Shown: positions 27,736 to 36,208 of the stretch, in pieces
Layout: each line of letters opens with the position of its first letter
How positions within the stretch are numbered: the stretch's first letter is position 1
Assembly: GCF_001614315.2 (NCBI RefSeq)
Contig: NZ_LVEG02000001.1
Span: forward strand, 496,001-560,000
DNA: 64,000 nt
DNA from: Halofilum ochraceum
GTDB taxonomy: Bacteria > Pseudomonadota > Gammaproteobacteria > XJ16 > Halofilaceae
Direction: 5' to 3'
Notes under the pieces: model-generated
Databases searched by the model: none
Told to the model about the DNA's origin: nothing
The model's input: only the letters and a program-made list of their open reading frames with translations
Position numbers and translations under genes: made by a program

Positions 27736-28608
27736 CTAGAATGGCAGGTCGGAATCGTCCAAGCGAGGCAATGCCTCGGGATGGCCCTCACGCTGTAGGT
27801 TGCGCCGAACCTGTTTTCTCACAGTATCCTCGTCGGTCTGCCGATCCACCGGAAGATCCAGCGCCACATTTGCCACCGTTGCCAAGACGGGGAACGGAAT
27901 CTCCATTCCGACGCGGACGAACTTCTCGTAAAGTTGGCAGTTGAAATAGATAACACGGGCGTTCGGTCCTGTCTGGCGAATGAATTTGCTCGAAGTCAGC
28001 CCGCCCCGCCCCCAGTAGTCGTCGTCCTGTGCCCAAAGACACAGGTCATAGAGCGTTTCCGATAGATGGGAGTGCGGGTAGTCCCATGGCAGTTTGTACA
28101 GCCCATCCGGAGTCGCGACGTAAGCGACCGGAATGTCGCCGCCACCGGGCTCTGAGTTCACGAACGACTGGGCCGAGAGTACATGCTCGCCGATTTTCCC
28201 CTCTGCGTTGTCGTCCTCTGCATCGACTTCCGTCGCACCGTCCCACGCACAATCGAATCGGGTATCGTTCAGCAGATTGATTAACGCGTCAGCATGGTGC
28301 CGCACACTTTCGAGATACTGTGTGCGTTTTTTCGGTGGCATATTGCCCGGCTTACCGGGCATCCGCATCGCCTGTTCCACCATCAAGACAAAGCTCACCG
28401 GGCTGCCGCCCTGGTAGCGGTGCAACTGGTTACGGATGCTCTCATACCATGCCCAAACCTCCCGCATCCGCTCATCGGTTGCGAGCCGTCTGTACAGCGT
28501 GACCTTCCTTTCCGGGAACTTGTGGGTAATTCTATCGAGCCATTCCGACAGATCGGCCGGTGTCCAAGCTGGGTAGGATTCTGTGGTGTGCTGGCGTGAG
28601 TCGGCCAT
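27736..28608 (-). CDS. Hypothetical protein coupled to the integrase
   Basis: A 290-residue protein starting at the ATG that shares one base with the integrase stop (TGATG at 28610-28606), so translation is probably coupled. The N-terminal half is helical (YPAWTPADLSEWLDRITHKF; QYLESVRHHADALINLLNDT). The centre has a beta-rich segment (GDIPVAYVATPDGLYKLPWD), and the C-terminus is acidic (LPRLDDSDLPF). I do not recognise a family or catalytic motif. Genes in this position in tRNA-integrated islands are frequently element-specific and of unknown role. Confidence 0.7.
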   Translation of the reverse strand: MADSRQHTTESYPAWTPADLSEWLDRITHKFPERKVTLYRRLATDERMREVWAWYESIRNQLHRYQGGSPVSFVLMVEQAMRMPGKPGNMPPKKRTQYLESVRHHADALINLLNDTRFDCAWDGATEVDAEDDNAEGKIGEHVLSAQSFVNSEPGGGDIPVAYVATPDGLYKLPWDYPHSHLSETLYDLCLWAQDDDYWGRGGLTSSKFIRQTGPNARVIYFNCQLYEKFVRVGMEIPFPVLATVANVALDLPVDRQTDEDTVRKQVRRNLQREGHPEALPRLDDSDLPF

Positions 28609-29723
28609 CAGAGCATCTCCACGTCCGCCAGCCGATCCCGCGCCGACTCGGCTACCAGGTGGCCGTAGTGCTTTTGAATCATGGCGAGGCTGGTGCCGGT
28701 CAGGCGAGCCACGTCCAGCGTGGACATACCGGATCGCAGGGCCTCCGTGATCCACGAATGCCGCAGCGTGTACAGCACCGTGCCCGAGGGTAGTTCCGCC
28801 TCGGCGCGAGCGTCCCGCATCAGGTGGTCCCAATCCGACCGCTTCCACGGCTTGCCATCATCCTGCGTCAGAAGATAGGCGCTTGGATGCTTCCCCTTGG
28901 AGACTCGGTTAAACAATGCAAGCGCGGACGGGGACAGCGGAACGGAACGCGATCCCGTCTTGCCGTTGAATGTGATGGTGCCGGTGCGTCCCTCGAAATC
29001 CGAGCGCCGGAGTGTCGCAAGCTCGCCGGGGCGAGCGCCGGTCAGCATCGCGGCTTCGACCAGATCGCGGAATGCACCGTCGCAGGCTTTCAGCAGAGCC
29101 CGCCGCTGTTTGAGGTCGAGGTAGATACTGCGGCGCTTGTCGGCGTTCGAGTGCGGCTTGACGGCTTTCCATCGCTCGGCGACGGCGGGATTTACGCGCC
29201 GATGGCGGACCGCCAGATTCAGGGCCGCGCGTAGGGTATTCAGGTATCGATTCTGACTCGACTTGCCGCCGGGAAGATCGTTGCGCCACGTCTTGAGTTG
29301 CGTCGTCTTGATCTTCTCCACGACAACCTTGCCGATGGCGTTGTCATAGACCGTCCGCCGGAAGCGTCCGTCAGCGTCAGCGGCCGTGCCCGTGCGCCCC
29401 TCGGCTTTCAGGTCTTCGACGTACTCCCGGCAGGCTTGCGCCACGGTCAGGGGGGCATTGTGTACGTCGGCCTCGAATCCCGCGAACCATTCCTCGGCGG
29501 TGCGCTTGGCCGCGTGGTAGTCGAAGCGGTCCCCGGCCTGGCCGAGCGAGCGATACCGCTGTTTTCCGTCGTCGTCGCGCAGGCGGGCAACCCATGTGCA
29601 TGTCCCGTCGGAGCGTTTGCGGACGCCGATGTATCTGCCCTCGGCCAGCGGCGGTCCCCAATACGGTTCGCGGCGCGGTGTCAGGGCATTGCGGACGCTG
29701 ACTTTGTGGACCTCATGGGACAC
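28608..29723 (-). CDS. int: Tyrosine recombinase/integrase
   Basis: A 371-residue integrase. The N-terminal arm- and core-binding domain (about 85-190) precedes the catalytic domain with R231 (TGARPGE), K255 (NGKTGS), R321 in YTLRHSW and the nucleophile Y353 (KHYGHL). The usual box II His is a tyrosine (Y318) and the second His position is Thr344, substitutions seen in several phage-type integrases, so activity is not ruled out. It sits 128 bases from the tRNA-Glu fragment, the expected attachment site, and is followed by an overlapping gene and an AlpA-type excisionase. It should catalyse insertion into and excision from the tRNA-Glu 3' end. Confidence 0.95.
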   Translation of the reverse strand: MSHEVHKVSVRNALTPRREPYWGPPLAEGRYIGVRKRSDGTCTWVARLRDDDGKQRYRSLGQAGDRFDYHAAKRTAEEWFAGFEADVHNAPLTVAQACREYVEDLKAEGRTGTAADADGRFRRTVYDNAIGKVVVEKIKTTQLKTWRNDLPGGKSSQNRYLNTLRAALNLAVRHRRVNPAVAERWKAVKPHSNADKRRSIYLDLKQRRALLKACDGAFRDLVEAAMLTGARPGELATLRRSDFEGRTGTITFNGKTGSRSVPLSPSALALFNRVSKGKHPSAYLLTQDDGKPWKRSDWDHLMRDARAEAELPSGTVLYTLRHSWITEALRSGMSTLDVARLTGTSLAMIQKHYGHLVAESARDRLADVEML

Positions 29724-29851
29724 GGCAGTAATCTCCGTACGGAACGTGTACGGAAATCCTACCCTAGACGACGATGGACAGCAATCGACAGTTGTTCGGT
29801 ATATCAGAAACTTACGTATTCACCGCTAGACGGCAATAGACGGAAAGACGT

Positions 29852-29897
29852 CCCTTTCACGGCAGTAATAGGGGTTCGAATCCCCTTGGGGACGCCA
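29852..29897 (+). other. tRNA-Glu(UUC) 3' fragment, element attachment site (attR-like)
   Basis: These 46 bases match the 3' part of bacterial tRNA-Glu: the anticodon region CCCTTTCACGGC, then the T-arm GGGGTTCGAATCCCC and the acceptor end GGGGACGCCA. The 5' half of the tRNA (D-arm, start GTCCCC) is absent upstream, so this is a duplicated 3' end left by integration. The chromosome resumes after CCA, as shown by the intrinsic terminator that follows immediately. The intact tRNA-Glu should be at the other end of the element, outside this window. Confidence 0.88.
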
Positions 29898-29904
29898 TAC
29901 AAAT

Positions 29905-29933
29905 AAAGCCCGGCTAGCAGCCGGGCTTTTTTT
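29905..29933 (+). terminator. Intrinsic terminator, originally of tRNA-Glu
   Basis: A strong stem (GCCCGGCT / AGCCGGGC around a short loop) with an A-run before and seven T residues after. It sits 8 bases past the tRNA 3' end, where the terminator of the original tRNA-Glu gene belongs. Confidence 0.9.
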
Positions 29934-30096
29934 GTATGGGGTGTCCGAGGGTGCGGCAGAACCCCTCCGGTTCGACCGGATTGCCGGGAGCAATCCGGCG
30001 CGAGCGAAGCGAGTCCCGAAGGGACGCGGCCCATGGACGGGCCGTCCTATCTCCCGGAACGCCGCCAGCGATCAGATCGGCTTGGCCTGGCCGGAC

Positions 30097-30176
30097 GATC
30101 GCAAGCAAGCTCGCTCCTACATGAATTCTGCCACGCGGGCGGGGACTCCCTTGTAGGAGCGAGCTTGCTCGCGATT
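30097..30176. repeat. Inverted REP-like pair
   Basis: Two copies of a GTAGGAGCGAGCTTGCTCGC-type palindromic word face each other: inverted at 30097-30120 and direct at 30151-30176, separated by about 30 bases. The same word recurs near 63.9 kb. It resembles the dispersed REP elements of Pseudomonas and related gammaproteobacteria. The surrounding gene-free bases (29934-30267) hold no gene. Confidence 0.85.
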
Positions 30177-30267
30177 GGTGTGTGCTGGCGCCCCGCGGTG
30201 ACCCGTTTGCCGCGCATCGAGCCGTCCCCGCCTGATCGCGAGGCGGCATCTGACCGGGGAGCGGGCT

Positions 30268-31017
30268 TCAGAACGCAATGCTCAACCGGACCCCGCCCAG
30301 TGCACGGCTCGCATCCCGGATCTGCACTTCGTTGCCACCCACAGTGGTTTCGTCTGAATCGGCGGGCGCCATGTACTGCAGATAGGGCTCGATGGAAACG
30401 CCGGTGGCGTCGTTGCGCAGATGCACCGAGAATTCGGCGCCGAAGCCGCCCCTGCTGTCGAAATCGCCATCGCCGGCGCCGGGTATGCCGTCGATTTCGT
30501 TCTCGCTTGCGATCAGAAAGCGGCCCTCGATCGACACCAGCGCGCGCCACCCGGGCGTGAACCGTCCCGAGCCTGCGATGCCGATCGGGACATAGAGGGT
30601 GGACCGGGTGGCATCGCCGCTGCCGAATGGCGATTCGGCGGACAGATGGTCGATCCCGATACCGGCGTAGTAGCGGCGCTGCGGTCCCGGCGACGTGCCC
30701 CATGTCGCCCGGGCATCGAACAGTGATGCCGTGCCGGTATCGCGCTGGCCGCCCCCTCTGGAGTCGAGCGAACCACCCAGCAGCCGGGCCTCCGCGCGGA
30801 GTGTGTCACCGTGCTGCAGGAACGCGTGGATGCCGCCGAGGGTGCCGTCGGCGGTCGTTTCCAGGTTGTTCACGTCGATGGAACGTTCGGCTCGCAGGAC
30901 CTCGAATCCGATGCCAGCGTCGGAGTCCGCCGCGCTCAGTTCGTTTTCGGCGGTGGCACTCAGCGGCGCCAACAGAACGGTCGCGGCGATGAGGTGCACT
31001 CGGGGGCGGTACGGCAT
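30268..31017 (-). CDS. Outer-membrane beta-barrel-like protein with signal peptide
   Basis: A 249-residue protein from ATG 31017, which has AAGGGAA upstream. Residues 1-22 form a signal peptide (VHLIAATVLLAPLSATA). The rest alternates hydrophobic and polar residues as in beta strands (RRYYAGIGIDHLSAE; TLYVPIGIAGSGRF; FGAEFSVHLRN) and ends in Phe (LSIAF), the signature for BAM-dependent outer-membrane insertion. No enzymatic motif is seen. It is a stand-alone gene at the start of the chromosomal part. Substrate or role is unknown. Confidence 0.7.
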   Translation of the reverse strand: MPYRPRVHLIAATVLLAPLSATAENELSAADSDAGIGFEVLRAERSIDVNNLETTADGTLGGIHAFLQHGDTLRAEARLLGGSLDSRGGGQRDTGTASLFDARATWGTSPGPQRRYYAGIGIDHLSAESPFGSGDATRSTLYVPIGIAGSGRFTPGWRALVSIEGRFLIASENEIDGIPGAGDGDFDSRGGFGAEFSVHLRNDATGVSIEPYLQYMAPADSDETTVGGNEVQIRDASRALGGVRLSIAF

Positions 31018-31156
31018 CGGAATTCCCTTCGCTTTGGGTGGAGCGCGGACCCTACCGCAGCAGGGCGTGCGCATGCACCCGGCGAGGGAGTGCGAACCTG
31101 CACCCGAGTAGTTGGCCGGCCACGAGGCGACGGGCACGGTGGCCCGGTTCGGGTGT

Positions 31157-31546
31157 TCAGGCGCTCCTCTGCAGTCCGAGCGCCTCGAGACTTTCGGCCG
31201 TCGCGTGTTCCGGATCTTCCAGCTTGCGCATGGCCTGTTTCTCGGCCTCGACGACCTCGGCCATGGTGACGCCCATCGATTCCGCGATCTGTTCCGGGGT
31301 CCGGGCGCGGCGGGTGCAGTAGCGCTCGCGCAGCACGGCGCGTTCGAGTCGATTCAGGTCAAGCCGGGCGAGGCCGGCCTCGTCGAGGTGGTCGGGATCG
31401 TCCAGCCGGCGCAGAGCGGTCTTCTCGGCCTCACGGATCTCGCCCAGCGTGACGCCCTCGCGCTCGGCGAGTTCCTCCGGGGTGCATACGGCGTGGGCCT
31501 GGTAATGCTCGCGCAGCACGGCGCGTTCCAGATCGGTCAGTTTCAT
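31157..31546 (-). CDS. Tandem sigma-70 region 4-like protein
   Basis: A 129-residue protein made of two similar halves (residues about 3-60 and 66-123). Each reads like sigma-70 region 4: LERAVLREHY, then TPEELAEREGVTLGEI (helix-turn-helix) and EAEKTALRRLDDP in the first half; LERAVLRERY, TPEQIAESMGVTMAEV and EAEKQAMRKLEDP in the second. Sigma regions 1 to 3 are absent, so it is not a sigma factor on its own. GGAG precedes the ATG. It could bind promoter -35-like DNA as a double module or modulate RNA polymerase. It is monocistronic as far as visible. Confidence 0.75.
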   Translation of the reverse strand: MKLTDLERAVLREHYQAHAVCTPEELAEREGVTLGEIREAEKTALRRLDDPDHLDEAGLARLDLNRLERAVLRERYCTRRARTPEQIAESMGVTMAEVVEAEKQAMRKLEDPEHATAESLEALGLQRSA

Positions 31547-31670
31547 CGTCGGCTCCTCTCGGTTCGGCCCCCATCATGGGGGCGAGGGAGCGGAAAACGT
31601 CTGCGCGCGTCGTCAGAGCTTGTTCTGTCTGCGACATCCCGGCGGCGCGTGAGGTGGCAGGGTTGGCCGG

Positions 31671-31904
31671 TCAGTCACCCCGGTCCCGGCGCGGCCCGGG
31701 CACGGGGTCGTAACCGCCCGGGCAAAAGGGGTGGCACCGCAGGATCCGGCGCAGGGCGAACCAGCCGCCACGCAGGGCGCCGTGGCGGCGAATCGCTTCC
31801 TCCGCGTACTCGGAACAACTCGGGAAGAAGCGGCAACTGGGGGCGGTAAACGGACTGATATACCGGGCGTAGCCACGGACCAGACCGATCAGTACGCGTT
31901 TCAT
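31671..31904 (-). CDS. yidD: Membrane protein insertion efficiency factor YidD
   Basis: A 77-residue protein with the hallmark [18 protein letters not shown] and [14 protein letters not shown] motifs of YidD. The protein is thought to assist YidC-dependent membrane insertion at the inner membrane. In most gammaproteobacteria it lies between rnpA and yidC next to the replication origin; here its ATG overlaps the cysS stop (ATGA), a displaced location. The cysteine pattern and amphipathic N-terminus are intact. Confidence 0.95.
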   Translation of the reverse strand: MKRVLIGLVRGYARYISPFTAPSCRFFPSCSEYAEEAIRRHGALRGGWFALRRILRCHPFCPGGYDPVPGPRRDRGD

Positions 31905-33310
31905 GCCTGCTGACCGGCGGCCTCCGTCCGGGCGGAGCGCCGCCAGGTCGTCCCCTCGGGGCCATCCTCGAGCGTGACCCCGCGGGCGGCGAGGTCGTCG
32001 CGGATGGCGTCGGCGCGGGCGAAGTCGCGTCGGGCGCGGGCCTCGCGGCGCTCGGCGATCAGGGCTTCGATCTCCTCGGCGGAAGGGCCGGTGCTGTCAC
32101 CAGCGCGGAACCAGTCCTCCACCGGTGTGGCCAGCAGCCCCAGCAGCCCGGCGCCGCCCAGCAGCTCCGCCTTCAGTCGCCGCCGCTCCCGGGCATCCGT
32201 CGCCTTGTTGAGTGCCGTCGCCGTGGCATGCAGGTGCCGCAGTGCGAGCGGGGTGTTGAGATCGTCTTCGAGCGCATCGCGGATGGCGTCCGGGGTCACG
32301 TGCTCGTCGTCGGCGACCTCTGCGTCCGCGGCGTTACGCAGGCTCTGGTAGAAGCGGTCGAGGGCCGAGCGGGCCTGCTCGACCGTGGCCGGCGACCAGT
32401 CCAGCGGTTGCCGGTAATGCCCGGAGAGCAGGGCAAGGCGGATCACCTCGCCATGATACTGCTGCAGCAGGTCGCGCAGGGTGAAGAAGTTGCCCTCGGA
32501 CTTGGACATCTTTTCACCGTCCACCGTGATGTAGCCGTTGTGCAGCCAGTAGCGGGCGAATTCGGCACCGTGGTGGGCGCAGGTGCTCTGCGCGATCTCG
32601 TTCTCATGGTGCGGGAAGATCAGGTCCTGACCACCGCCGTGGATGTCGATGGTCTCGCCCAGGTGGGTCTCCGCCATGACCGAGCACTCGAGATGCCAGC
32701 CGGGCCGGCCGCGACCCCAGGGGCTGTCCCAGCCGGGCAGCTCGTCGGTGGAGGGTTTCCAGAGTACGAAATCGGCGGCGTCTTTCTTGTACGCCTCGAC
32801 CTCGACACGGGCCCCGGCGAGCAGGTCCTCGAGCTGACGGCCCGAAAGGCGGCCGTATTCGTCCATCGAGTTGACGTCGAACAGCACATGGCCTTCCGCC
32901 TCGTAGGCATGGCCGGAATCGATCAGCGTCCGGATCATGCGGATCATGCCGTCGATGTGGTCCGTGGCCCGCGGTTCCACGTCCGGCGGCAGCGTATTCA
33001 GGGCCGCCACGTCGGTATGGAAGGCCTCCGTGAAACGCGCGGTGAGGGCGCCGATGGATTCGCCGTTGGCCTGGGCGGCGGCGTTGATCTTGTCGTCGAC
33101 GTCGGTGATGTTGCGCGCATAGACCACCCGCGGCCAGAGGTTGCGCAGCAGGCGATAGAGCACGTCGAACACGACGATCGGACGCGCATTGCCGATATGG
33201 ATGAAGTTGTAAACGGTCGGGCCGCAGACGTACATGGTGACCCGTTCCGGGTCACGCGGCTCGAACGTTTCGCGGGTGCGCGTGAGCGTGTTGTACAGCG
33301 TCAGGGGCAT
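31901..33310 (-). CDS. cysS: Cysteinyl-tRNA synthetase
   Basis: A 469-residue class I synthetase. It has [16 protein letters not shown] at about 29-44 with the HIGN signature and zinc-ligand cysteine, KMSKSEGN at about 270, and further zinc ligands ([23 protein letters not shown]). It charges tRNA-Cys in the cytoplasm. The length is normal. The gene overlaps yidD by 4 bases and starts 36 bases after hisI ends. The helical anticodon-binding C-terminal domain is complete. Confidence 0.97.
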   Translation of the reverse strand: MPLTLYNTLTRTRETFEPRDPERVTMYVCGPTVYNFIHIGNARPIVVFDVLYRLLRNLWPRVVYARNITDVDDKINAAAQANGESIGALTARFTEAFHTDVAALNTLPPDVEPRATDHIDGMIRMIRTLIDSGHAYEAEGHVLFDVNSMDEYGRLSGRQLEDLLAGARVEVEAYKKDAADFVLWKPSTDELPGWDSPWGRGRPGWHLECSVMAETHLGETIDIHGGGQDLIFPHHENEIAQSTCAHHGAEFARYWLHNGYITVDGEKMSKSEGNFFTLRDLLQQYHGEVIRLALLSGHYRQPLDWSPATVEQARSALDRFYQSLRNAADAEVADDEHVTPDAIRDALEDDLNTPLALRHLHATATALNKATDARERRRLKAELLGGAGLLGLLATPVEDWFRAGDSTGPSAEEIEALIAERREARARRDFARADAIRDDLAARGVTLEDGPEGTTWRRSARTEAAGQQA

Positions 33311-33346
33311 GGGTTACGTCTTTGGCTCGTGATGGTTGCCGGCGCT

Positions 33347-33790
33347 TCAGGTGCCGGACGGTCCGTACAGGCTCGCCGGGTCAACCAGCGGCCCGGAGGT
33401 GATCTCTACACTGTCGCCGTCAATCCGGTGGTAGAAACAGCTGCGGCGGCCGGTGTGGCATGCCGGCCCGTTCTGATCCACACGCAGGAGCAGGGCATCG
33501 CCGTCGCAGTCGATCCGAACGTCGATGAGGCGCTGGATCTGGCCCGAGGATTCGCCCTTGCGCCAGAGCTTCTGCCGCGAGCGCGACCAGTAGACGACAC
33601 GTCCGCCGGCCAGGGTCTCATCAAGCGCCGCTGCGTTCATCCAGGCGAGCATCAGGACCTCGCCCGTGTCGTGCTGCTGCGCGATCGCCGGGATCAGTCC
33701 GTTCGCGTCGAAACGCAGGGCCGCGCGGACATCGGCCCAGGCGATGCGCGTGCCCTCGGCGAGCGTTTCGGTTTCTTTGAGGGTTTCCAT
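33347..33790 (-). CDS. hisI: Phosphoribosyl-AMP cyclohydrolase
   Basis: A 147-residue enzyme of histidine synthesis (third step: opens the purine ring of phosphoribosyl-AMP). The conserved elements are GEVLMLAWMN, VYWSRSRQKLWRKGESSG, DCDGDALLLRVDQ and the metal/active-site ACHTGRRSCF. It has the cyclohydrolase domain only, with no HisE pyrophosphohydrolase part. The gene stands apart from other his genes. ATG 33790 is preferred over the ATG two codons upstream, but the two cannot be separated firmly. Confidence 0.95.
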   Translation of the reverse strand: METLKETETLAEGTRIAWADVRAALRFDANGLIPAIAQQHDTGEVLMLAWMNAAALDETLAGGRVVYWSRSRQKLWRKGESSGQIQRLIDVRIDCDGDALLLRVDQNGPACHTGRRSCFYHRIDGDSVEITSGPLVDPASLYGPSGT

Positions 33791-33866
33791 CCGCACGATG
33801 ATACCGCGCCGCCATGGTGGGCGCCCAGTCCGCGACGCCCTTGCGGGCGGCTGCCGTCACGACCGT

Positions 33867-34703
33867 TCAGCCGCCCCCGTCGGGCATCGCGTCTACCAGT
33901 TGGCGCGGGTCCAGCCGGCGCTGGAACCAGTTGATGCGCCAGTCGAGGTGCGCCCCGGTGGAGCGGCCGCCCGAGCCGACGGTGCCGATCGTGTCGCCGC
34001 GCTCTACGCGGTCGCCGACATCGACCGCAAGGGACCGCAGGTGCAGGAATGCCGAGGACAGTCCATGGCCGTGGTCCAGCAGGAGGGTGCCGCCCGAGAA
34101 ATACATGTCCTCGTGGGCGACCGTGACGATCCCGCCAGCCGGTGCCCGAACCGGGGTGCCGGCGGACGCCGCGATGTCGATGCCGTAGTGCGGGCGGCGC
34201 GGTTCGCCGTTGTAGACCCGCTGACTGCCGTAGACGCCTGTAATACGGCCGGTCACGGGCCAGATGAAATCGTCCAGGAAATCCGTCCGCGGGTCGTCGC
34301 GGGTGCGGGCTTCACGCACCAGCTCGACCTCTTCGCGGATGCGTTCCATGGCCTCTTCCGGGGGCGATACGGTCTCCGGGGGCACGCCGTCGATGCGCTG
34401 TATGTCGTAATCGCGCGGCGCGATCTCGAGTCGGCGTTCGATGCGCTCCCCATCGGGTCCTTCGACCACCAGTCGTTCGGAATCGGCCGCGTCGCGCCCG
34501 AAGCCGATCACGAAGACCCCCTGCGGCGATACGCGGACCTCGCGGTCGGCAAAGTACACGCTCGCGCCCGGGGCGGTGCGGCCGAACACGACCGATCCCT
34601 GCGCGAGGCGCCCCTGCAGTTCCAGCCGCGGTGCCGCGGCGAGGGGCAGGGCGAGGGCGACCAAAAGGATGGCGCTGATGAACCGTGTGGTTGCGCGCGT
34701 CAT
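33867..34703 (-). CDS. Secreted M23 family (LytM-type) metallopeptidase
   Basis: A 278-residue protein from ATG 34703. It has a signal peptide (residues 1-24, FISAILLVALALPLAA) and a beta-rich middle. The C-terminal LytM domain has zinc ligands and catalytic histidines in HYGIDIA (H172, D176), FLHLRSL (H221) and GAHLDWRI (H252), so it looks catalytically competent. Such enzymes cut peptidoglycan cross-bridges in the periplasm or act in divisome and envelope control. It follows pyrC on the same strand with only 5 bases between, suggesting co-transcription without functional linkage. Confidence 0.88.
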   Translation of the reverse strand: MTRATTRFISAILLVALALPLAAAPRLELQGRLAQGSVVFGRTAPGASVYFADREVRVSPQGVFVIGFGRDAADSERLVVEGPDGERIERRLEIAPRDYDIQRIDGVPPETVSPPEEAMERIREEVELVREARTRDDPRTDFLDDFIWPVTGRITGVYGSQRVYNGEPRRPHYGIDIAASAGTPVRAPAGGIVTVAHEDMYFSGGTLLLDHGHGLSSAFLHLRSLAVDVGDRVERGDTIGTVGSGGRSTGAHLDWRINWFQRRLDPRQLVDAMPDGGG

Positions 34704-34708
34704 GGGAG

Positions 34709-36043
34709 TCACCGTGCGAACCGCAGTCGTTGGCCCGCAATGGCGCCCGTAAGTGACCCGTCCAGCCAGACCGCCTCGCCCGAGACGATCGTGGCCGCCA
34801 CGCTGCCGGCGAGGGTTTTGCCGTCGAACGGGGACCAGCCGCACTTCGACAGTACGCCCCCGGCGTTGATCCGTGTCGGCGTGTCGGGATCGGCCAGCAC
34901 CAGATCCGCCCAATAACCTTCGCGGATGAAGCCGCGCTCGGCGACGTCGAAGCGCTGCGCCACGTTGTGGCTGGACTTGCGCACGACCTGTTCGATCGAC
35001 AGTTCCCCGCGGCTCACCAGATCGAGCAGCGCCGGCAGGAAGTCCTGTACCAGCGGGAGTCCGGCCGCCGCATCGAGGTACGGCTGATCTTTCTCCGCGA
35101 TGGTGTGCGGGGCATGGTCGGTGGCGAGGATGTCGATACGGCCCTCACGCAGCGCCGCCAGCAATGCGTTCCGGTCTTCAGCGGTCTTGATGGCCGGGTT
35201 GCACTTGATCCGGCTGCCGAGCGCTTCGTAGTCGGCATCACTGAACATCAGATGATGAATGCAGGCCTCAGCGGTGATGCGTTTGTCATCGATCGGACCC
35301 GGATCGAAGAGCGCCATCTCGCGGGCCGTGGTCAGATGGAGCACATGGAGATTGGTGCCGTGCCGGCGCGCCAGGTCAACGGCGAAGGAGCTCGAACGCC
35401 AGCACGCCTCGCCGGTGCGGATGACCGGGTGATGACGCGGCTCGACGGCATCGCCCAGGCGTTCGCGCATGGCCGCTTCGTTCGCCTGGATGGTGGGCGT
35501 GTCTTCGCAGTGCGTGACGACCGGCACGGCGGCGGTCGCAAAGATCCGGTCGAGGATCTCGGGGTCGTCCACCAGCAGGTTGCCCGTCGACGCCCCCATG
35601 AAGATCTTGATGCCGGGCGTGGTGCGCGGGTCCAGCTGCATCAGCGCGTCCATGTTGTCGCGCCCGGCGCCGAAGAAAAAGCCGTAATTGGCGCGCGCTC
35701 TCCCCTCGGCGCGACGGTATTTGTCCTCGAGCGCGGCGGCGGACAGCGTGGGTGGTTTCGTATTCGGCATCTCGAAGAAACTGGTCACTCCGCCCGCGAC
35801 CGCCGCCGCCGATTCGGTGGCGATGTCGGCCTTGTGCTCCATGCCGGGCTCGCGGAAGTGAACCTGGTCGTCGATCAGGCCCGGCAGGAGCCAGCGCCCG
35901 TTCCCTTCGATGACCCGATCGGCCCCGCGGCCGGCGAGGTCGCCGCCGATCGTGTCGATGCGGCCGTCCTTCACCAGCAAGTCGCCCTCGGTCACGGTTT
36001 CCTCGTTGACGATACGGACGTCCGTGAGCAACAGACTGGACAT
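34709..36043 (-). CDS. pyrC: Dihydroorotase
   Basis: A 444-residue amidohydrolase from ATG 36043 (GGGGAG upstream). It converts carbamoyl-aspartate to dihydroorotate in pyrimidine synthesis. Motifs are LPGLIDDQVHFREPG near 53-67, GIKIFMGAS (carboxylated Lys), VVTHCED, LHVLHLTT and ATDHAPH. The first metal His of the classical DxHxH is Gln (DDQVHF); this DDQVH form is characteristic of one branch of dihydroorotases, so it is not a defect. It is divergent from the dioxygenase gene at 36209. Confidence 0.93.
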   Translation of the reverse strand: MSSLLLTDVRIVNEETVTEGDLLVKDGRIDTIGGDLAGRGADRVIEGNGRWLLPGLIDDQVHFREPGMEHKADIATESAAAVAGGVTSFFEMPNTKPPTLSAAALEDKYRRAEGRARANYGFFFGAGRDNMDALMQLDPRTTPGIKIFMGASTGNLLVDDPEILDRIFATAAVPVVTHCEDTPTIQANEAAMRERLGDAVEPRHHPVIRTGEACWRSSSFAVDLARRHGTNLHVLHLTTAREMALFDPGPIDDKRITAEACIHHLMFSDADYEALGSRIKCNPAIKTAEDRNALLAALREGRIDILATDHAPHTIAEKDQPYLDAAAGLPLVQDFLPALLDLVSRGELSIEQVVRKSSHNVAQRFDVAERGFIREGYWADLVLADPDTPTRINAGGVLSKCGWSPFDGKTLAGSVAATIVSGEAVWLDGSLTGAIAGQRLRFAR

Positions 36044-36208
36044 ACTGACTCCCCGGGGCGACGTGGGCACAACGGCTCAGCGGCGTGGCGACTGGCCGAG
36101 CGGCGAGTATAGCGGCCGCTCGGCGGCTGTCGCGAATCCGTGCAGGCGTCCCGGTGGGCCGTGTTGTTCCGGTTGCTACAATCCCCGGGCATCCACGGGA
36201 GGCCACCG

